A stretch of 8,627 nucleotides of DNA from a bacterium (GTDB lineage: Bacteria > UBA9089 > CG2-30-40-21): the NCBI GenBank assembly GCA_018814245.1, contig JAHIZN010000050.1, positions 1-8,627 on the forward strand, read 5' to 3'. This document shows positions 7,332 through 8,627 of this stretch, one piece after another. The first letter of the stretch is position 1; every line of letters begins with the position of its first letter. A program made the position numbers and the translations under genes. Under the pieces are notes generated by a model, which was not told where the DNA came from, ran no database searches, and saw only the letters and a program-made list of their open reading frames with translations.

Positions 7332-7430
7332 AATTATAAATTATGAATTATGAATTAAAAATTATGGAGAATAAGATTTCAACGGTAAGGTTTTTAAGAC
7401 ATTAATTCATAATTCATAATTCATAATTTT
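7330..7430. repeat. AT-rich inverted repeat between the two genes
   Basis: The left arm (7330-7358) and right arm (7402-7430) are 29 nt each with one mismatch; 20 bp are perfect (7339-7358 against 7402-7421). The 43-nt spacer (7359-7401) is less AT-rich. The arms consist of tandem AATTATG/CATAATT heptamer units. The left arm starts within the TAA stop codon of the giant gene and the right arm ends 11 nt before the ribosome-binding site of the PorV-like gene. It is AT-only apart from single G/C bases and lacks a GC-rich stem, so it is a poor intrinsic terminator. It more likely is a dispersed repeat or a folded element in a shared transcript. Confidence 0.85.
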
Positions 7431-7441
7431 TAATTATCGTG

Positions 7442-7447
7442 GGGGAG
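7442..7447 (+). promoter_or_regulatory. Ribosome-binding site of the PorV-like gene
   Basis: GGGGAG (7442-7447), within the G-rich run 7441-7448, lies just ahead of ATG 7451. Spacing is short for 7451 and long for the in-frame ATG at 7460. The GTG at 7439 overlaps the G-run and would have no ribosome-binding site of its own, so it is unlikely to be the start. 7451 is the best compromise. Confidence 0.6.
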
Positions 7448-7450
7448 ATT

Positions 7451-8416
7451 ATGAAAAACATGAAAAACTGGTGGAGATTAATGGCTTTAGCCTGCGTACT
7501 GCTATCAGTCATGGCAGCACATGCAGAGATAAGCCCTGGCAAGAACGGGGTTGCCTTCTTAAAGGTTGGTGTTGGTGCCCGGGCAATTGGTATGGGTGAG
7601 GGATTTTCAGCCATAGCTGATGATACCTCGGCTATCTACTATAATCCAGCCGGGCTTGTCCATATTTCAACTCCATGTATATCCACTTCGTATAATCAAT
7701 GGATTGGCGGTCTTATGAATGGTGCAATAACCTATGTTAATCCATGCTTCAAACAATCAGCTATTGGAATAAGTGCAGTCTACCTTGGAACAAATGGCAT
7801 CCCAAGGTATGATACAAAAGATTCTGCCACTTCATCAGGGGTCTACAAGGCATACGATATGAGCCTTAACTGCACCTATGCCTTCCATTTTACCCGAGGT
7901 ATCTCCTTTGGAATAAATGTCAAGGGCATTTCCGAAAAGATAGATAATGAAGAGATGGGTGGGTTTGCGGTTGATTTTGGACAATTATACCACACACCCA
8001 TTGATGGTTTATCTTTAAGCTCGGTTGTTCAGAATGTGGGACCAGCCATGATGTTTAAGGATGCAGCATCCAAACTGCCAACCTGTTACAAGCTTGGGAT
8101 TGCCTATCGTTTTCCAGACTATCCGCTTCTGATAGGTTGTGACTGGACAAAGCCCTCAGATAATAAATTAAAAATAAATGCCGGGTTTGAATGTAAGATG
8201 ATGAATACCCTTGCCATTCGTGGAGGGTTTGATTCTCAATTATTTGAAGACCTAAATGGCGGGCTGAACCTTGGGTTTGGTTTCCCGCTTGGACCATACG
8301 AGGTAGACTATGCCTTTGTGCCTACCAAGAGAATGGGGGATACACATCGGCTGTCGATTGGTATGCGGTTGGGGGATCAGAATAAGACAAAAAGTCGAGA
8401 TCTTTGTGGTGAATAA
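7451..8416 (+). CDS. PorV/PorQ family (UPF0164) outer-membrane beta-barrel protein
   Basis: The protein has 321 residues from ATG 7451 (the frame is open back to GTG 7439). Residues 1-25 form a signal peptide: charged MKNMKNWWR, a hydrophobic core, and cleavage after AHA before Glu26. Next comes the family signature: VGVGARAIGMGEGFSAIADD (about 39-58) followed by YYNPAGL (63-69). The rest alternates as amphipathic beta-strands, closing with VDYAFVPTK and GDTHRLSIGMRL, which is typical of this FadL-like barrel family. In Bacteroidota, PorV shuttles proteins with a C-terminal sorting domain from the T9SS translocon to the attachment complex, and PorQ is a related component. The gene upstream encodes a protein with such a domain, so a dedicated partner role is plausible (inference). 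No separate promoter was found in the 119-nt gap, so co-transcription is likely. Oddity: about 13 hydrophilic residues follow the predicted last strand, and there is no terminal aromatic residue. A general FadL-like transporter role is the main alternative. Confidence 0.88.
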   Translation: MKNMKNWWRLMALACVLLSVMAAHAEISPGKNGVAFLKVGVGARAIGMGEGFSAIADDTSAIYYNPAGLVHISTPCISTSYNQWIGGLMNGAITYVNPCFKQSAIGISAVYLGTNGIPRYDTKDSATSSGVYKAYDMSLNCTYAFHFTRGISFGINVKGISEKIDNEEMGGFAVDFGQLYHTPIDGLSLSSVVQNVGPAMMFKDAASKLPTCYKLGIAYRFPDYPLLIGCDWTKPSDNKLKINAGFECKMMNTLAIRGGFDSQLFEDLNGGLNLGFGFPLGPYEVDYAFVPTKRMGDTHRLSIGMRLGDQNKTKSRDLCGE

Positions 8417-8442
8417 GTTATAGAGATGAGAACTACTACATT

Positions 8443-8469
8443 TTGACATTAATTTCTGATAGTTATAAT
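8443..8469 (+). promoter_or_regulatory. Possible promoter for a gene beyond the window
   Basis: A perfect TTGACA (8443-8448) and a perfect TATAAT (8464-8469) are separated by 15 nt, shorter than the preferred 16-18. It lies 26 nt after the stop of the PorV-like gene and points out of the window. If used, transcription would start near 8476 and the palindrome at 8497-8610 would form the leader of the transcript. The short spacer in AT-rich DNA leaves chance a real alternative. Confidence 0.4.
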
Positions 8470-8496
8470 TTAGCGTTACTATTCAGCCGATATTTT

Positions 8497-8610
8497 TTAA
8501 CACAGAGCTCACTGAGAAGACAGAGTTACACAGAGTTAATGATTTTTTCCCAATATTCTGTTGTAATATTCCTCTGTGTAACTCATATTTCTCTGTGCTC
8601 TCTGTGTTAA
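8497..8610. repeat. Long imperfect palindrome made of CACAGAG/CTCTGTG units
   Basis: The arms span about 8497-8535 and 8572-8610. The outer 11 bp (TTAACACAGAG at 8497-8507 against 8600-8610) and inner 13 bp (GAGTTACACAGAG at 8523-8535 against 8572-8584) are perfect; the 15 nt between them pair poorly. The loop contains two AATATT copies (8552-8557, 8565-8570) that could pair with each other. CACAGAG or its complement occurs five times. No T-run follows the stem on either strand, so it is not a standard intrinsic terminator. I recall similar CTCTGTG-rich elements as dispersed repeats in many uncultured bacterial genomes, but cannot check this here. Confidence 0.8.
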
Positions 8611-8627
8611 ATAATTGCGTTAAAAAA

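Noticed and set aside
7330..7430. Intrinsic terminator of the giant gene
   Set aside because: The stem has almost no G or C, a 43-nt loop, and runs into the ribosome-binding region of the next gene; a structural repeat is a better description.
8497..8627. Intrinsic terminator for the PorV-like gene
   Set aside because: The stem is not followed directly by a T-run on the + strand, and the arms are long and imperfect; it looks like a repeat element.

Overview
The window holds two genes on the + strand with short intergenic regions. It looks like accessory cell-envelope DNA from an uncultured Gram-negative bacterium. The first gene (396-7331) encodes a secreted protein of about 2311 residues made almost entirely of repeats. 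The second (7451-8416) encodes an outer-membrane barrel of the PorV/PorQ (UPF0164) family. Both proteins start with a Sec signal peptide. The giant protein ends in a domain resembling the type IX secretion (T9SS) type A sorting signal / FlgD-like Ig fold. PorV-family proteins bind such C-terminal domains in characterised T9SS, so the pair reads as a cargo protein with its own outer-membrane partner.

Organism: the sequence is moderately AT-rich. A near-perfect sigma70-type promoter (TTGACT-17 nt-TATAAT) and a strong Shine-Dalgarno (GGGAGG) precede the giant gene. Classical Bacteroidota use a different promoter consensus and rarely rely on strong Shine-Dalgarno sites, so these signals argue against a typical Bacteroidota host. 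Candidate phyla that carry PorV/PorQ paralogues and multi-domain repeat proteins (Desantisbacteria, Omnitrophota, WOR-3, Poribacteria and similar) are more likely. This is an inference from style; no marker gene is present.

Layout: 1-287 has no gene, only short CATATC-containing repeats and T-rich tracts. 288-395 holds the promoter, a leader of about 70 nt and the ribosome-binding site. In 396-7331 the domain order is: signal peptide; two VCBS/FG-GAP-like blades; seven LVIVD repeats; eight more VCBS-like blades with calcium-binding loops; eight PQQ/BamB-like blades; four DUF11-type repeats, the last split by about 111 residues; an FN3-like domain; a ZU5-like region; and the C-terminal sorting-type domain. 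7330-7430 is an AT-rich inverted repeat that begins inside the stop codon. 7451-8416 is the PorV-like gene. 8417-8627 contains a possible promoter for a gene beyond the window and a long imperfect palindrome built from CACAGAG/CTCTGTG units.

Most notable points: three different beta-propeller families (25 blades) in one chain, with the LVIVD array lying inside the VCBS series; the pairing of a sorting-domain protein with a PorV-like gene in a non-Bacteroidota-looking background; and two different palindromic repeats flanking the PorV-like gene. The ligand and exact role of the giant protein cannot be told from sequence.
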